Below, one piece after another: positions 63,177 to 64,000 of a stretch of DNA of 64,000 nt. The position numbers and the translations under genes are program-made. Positions within the stretch are counted from its first letter, which is position 1. Each line of letters begins with the position of its first letter. The notes beneath the pieces are model-generated. The model did no database searches, was not told the DNA's origin, and saw only the letters and a list, made by a program, of their open reading frames with translations. Source of the DNA: Candidatus Bipolaricaulota bacterium (GTDB lineage: Bacteria > Bipolaricaulota > Bipolaricaulia > UBA7950 > UBA9294); assembly GCA_028277345.1 (NCBI GenBank), contig JANQGM010000020.1:110325-174324 (forward strand). Reading direction: 5' to 3'.

Positions 63177-63868
63177 GGCGACTCCTCCTTTTCGCCGGCA
63201 ACTTGACGCACGACGGTATCATCGCCCGGCAGAACGATGGTCTCCGCTGATTTGAGGAGGGCTTCGGAAACCGGCCGGTGACCGGAAACAAGGCGAGGCT
63301 TGGCGCTGTAGTAGGTCTCTTTCGGAAGGACCCAAGACGGGACACCGCCCAACTCGTGTTGGATCTCATACTTCTTCTCAAGGGGGTATTCGATCATCCA
63401 TCGGCGAAAGCCGATGGGGCTCTCGGCGACAATGAGAACTTCCTCTTGCTGGCAATGCTCAATGTGATATTCCATCTTGGCGGCGAAGAGATGCGAGCCG
63501 ACGCGCAGTCCACGTCGGATGGTCAACGTGTGATAGCTCATGCCCGTCTTCTCATCGACCAAGCGTCCATTCACCATGCCTGCGAGCACACCGTCGATCA
63601 ACCCGGCGAGAACGTATTCATCCTTCACACGGTAGCGCTTGTAGGCAAGCAGCTCCCCAAACAGCCTGGCGGCGACGACATCATAGAAGTCGCGCTCGAC
63701 CCAAAGCAACGGATAGATGGCCTCCAGTAGCTTCGGAACTTCGTCACGCGCAACTTGCCGAACCACCATCGTTTCGCCACTTGCCAAGGTGATGGCCTTG
63801 GGTGGATAGACCGGCATATCCATTGCAGGAGGCCTCAATAGCGCCTCAAGTTCGCTGATGTTTCCCAT
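63173..63868 (-). CDS. GNAT-like acetyltransferase-fold protein
   Basis: About 231-aa protein with a plausible GNAT core (EYVLAGLIDGVLAGMVNGRL, then LTIRRGLRVGSHLFAAKMEY, where a CoA-binding loop would fall). The family is not certain. ATG 63868 is chosen for the AAAGGAGA site six bases upstream; a longer frame from 63928 would reach further toward the promoter without a site. It is the first gene of the operon with the thiolase-like and DUF35 genes, from the promoter at 63955-63983. Confidence 0.6.
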   Translation of the reverse strand: MGNISELEALLRPPAMDMPVYPPKAITLASGETMVVRQVARDEVPKLLEAIYPLLWVERDFYDVVAARLFGELLAYKRYRVKDEYVLAGLIDGVLAGMVNGRLVDEKTGMSYHTLTIRRGLRVGSHLFAAKMEYHIEHCQQEEVLIVAESPIGFRRWMIEYPLEKKYEIQHELGGVPSWVLPKETYYSAKPRLVSGHRPVSEALLKSAETIVLPGDDTVVRQVAGEKEESP

Positions 63869-63954
63869 ACCCTCTCCTTTCGGAAAAATGCTGACATGAC
63901 ACTCAGAGCGGTGAGCACGATCCTCCACGATTCGTCATGCTGTCAGTCAGCTTT

Positions 63955-63983
63955 ACCATACGAATTGAATACGAATGCGTCAA
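63955..63983 (-). promoter_or_regulatory. Promoter of the GNAT-thiolase-DUF35 operon with internal direct repeat
   Basis: Minus strand TTGACG (63983-63978), 17-base spacer, TATGGT (63960-63955). The spacer holds ATTCGTAT repeated, separated by TCA. It resembles the MarR operator core ATTCGAAT 3.7 kb away, so the same regulator may bind. Confidence 0.6.
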
Positions 63984-64000
63984 TGCTCATGTAAGAACTC

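Overview
The window is a bacterial chromosome segment, roughly 55-60% G+C by eye, with tightly packed operons joined by ATGA/GTGA stop-start overlaps and frequent GTG starts. Gene content suggests a diderm, probably anaerobic bacterium from a deep-branching, poorly cultured lineage. The markers are the rpmE-DUF1385 pair, system II cytochrome c maturation, large FG-GAP/HYR surface proteins and a beta-barrel-like protein ending in Phe. Bipolaricaulota/Acetothermia-like is my guess, but sequence reading alone cannot fix the phylum. I found no tRNA, rRNA, CRISPR array or transposase.

Layout: (1) 1-3.1 kb, minus strand: phosphate uptake genes pstS, a 35-aa membrane peptide, pstC and pstA (cut by the window edge), with two good sigma70-type promoters. 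(2) 3.4-6 kb: two flavin/PPOX-fold proteins, a DUF3795 protein, a promoter-RNA-terminator unit ahead of two tiny ORFs, and a frameshifted gene. (3) 6-10.9 kb: a pyridine-nucleotide disulfide oxidoreductase, rpsI-rpmE-DUF1385, and tsaD-hpt on the other strand. (4) 11-15 kb: a copper P-type ATPase with a palindromic operator, a 29-aa Cys/Trp-rich membrane peptide and a DUF362 ferredoxin-like protein. (5) 15.2-25.8 kb: a six-gene overlapping operon (three molybdenum-hydroxylase subunits, FdrA, DUF1116/YlbE-like, cyclase-family hydrolase) with promoter and terminator. It is followed by TetR, an acyl-ACP thioesterase-like gene, DUF2877 (YlbF-like) and a phosphoribosyltransferase. This looks like a heterocycle (purine-like) breakdown route ending in carbamoyl transfer.

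(6) 25.9-29.2 kb is accessory: tandem zinc-ribbon genes (the second frameshifted), a toxin-antitoxin pair between two short palindromes, a lipoprotein, a SHOCT protein and a two-TM protein. (7) 29.8-32 kb: a PAS/HD-GYP signalling protein and an ATC-hydrolase-like protein. (8) 32-45.2 kb: a surface-protein island on the minus strand, partly AT-rich. It has three paralogous FG-GAP secreted proteins, a 1611-aa HYR/cadherin-like protein and a beta-barrel-like protein. All three FG-GAP genes carry the same 61-bp upstream element 34-35 bp before the start codon, which points to one shared control system.

(9) 45.5-51.8 kb: an operon for a secreted BNR propeller, a five-heme cytochrome with one CxxCK site, and ResB and CcsA for heme attachment. 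(10) 51.8-58.3 kb: DppA aminopeptidase, a GH26-like hydrolase, a DUF885 peptidase-like protein, a K+ channel, LapA and SppA. (11) 58.3-64 kb: an FAD-dependent dehydrogenase, a MarR repressor with repeated operators in front of a divergent enterochelin-esterase-like gene, and a GNAT-thiolase-DUF35 operon whose thiolase lacks the usual nucleophilic Cys.
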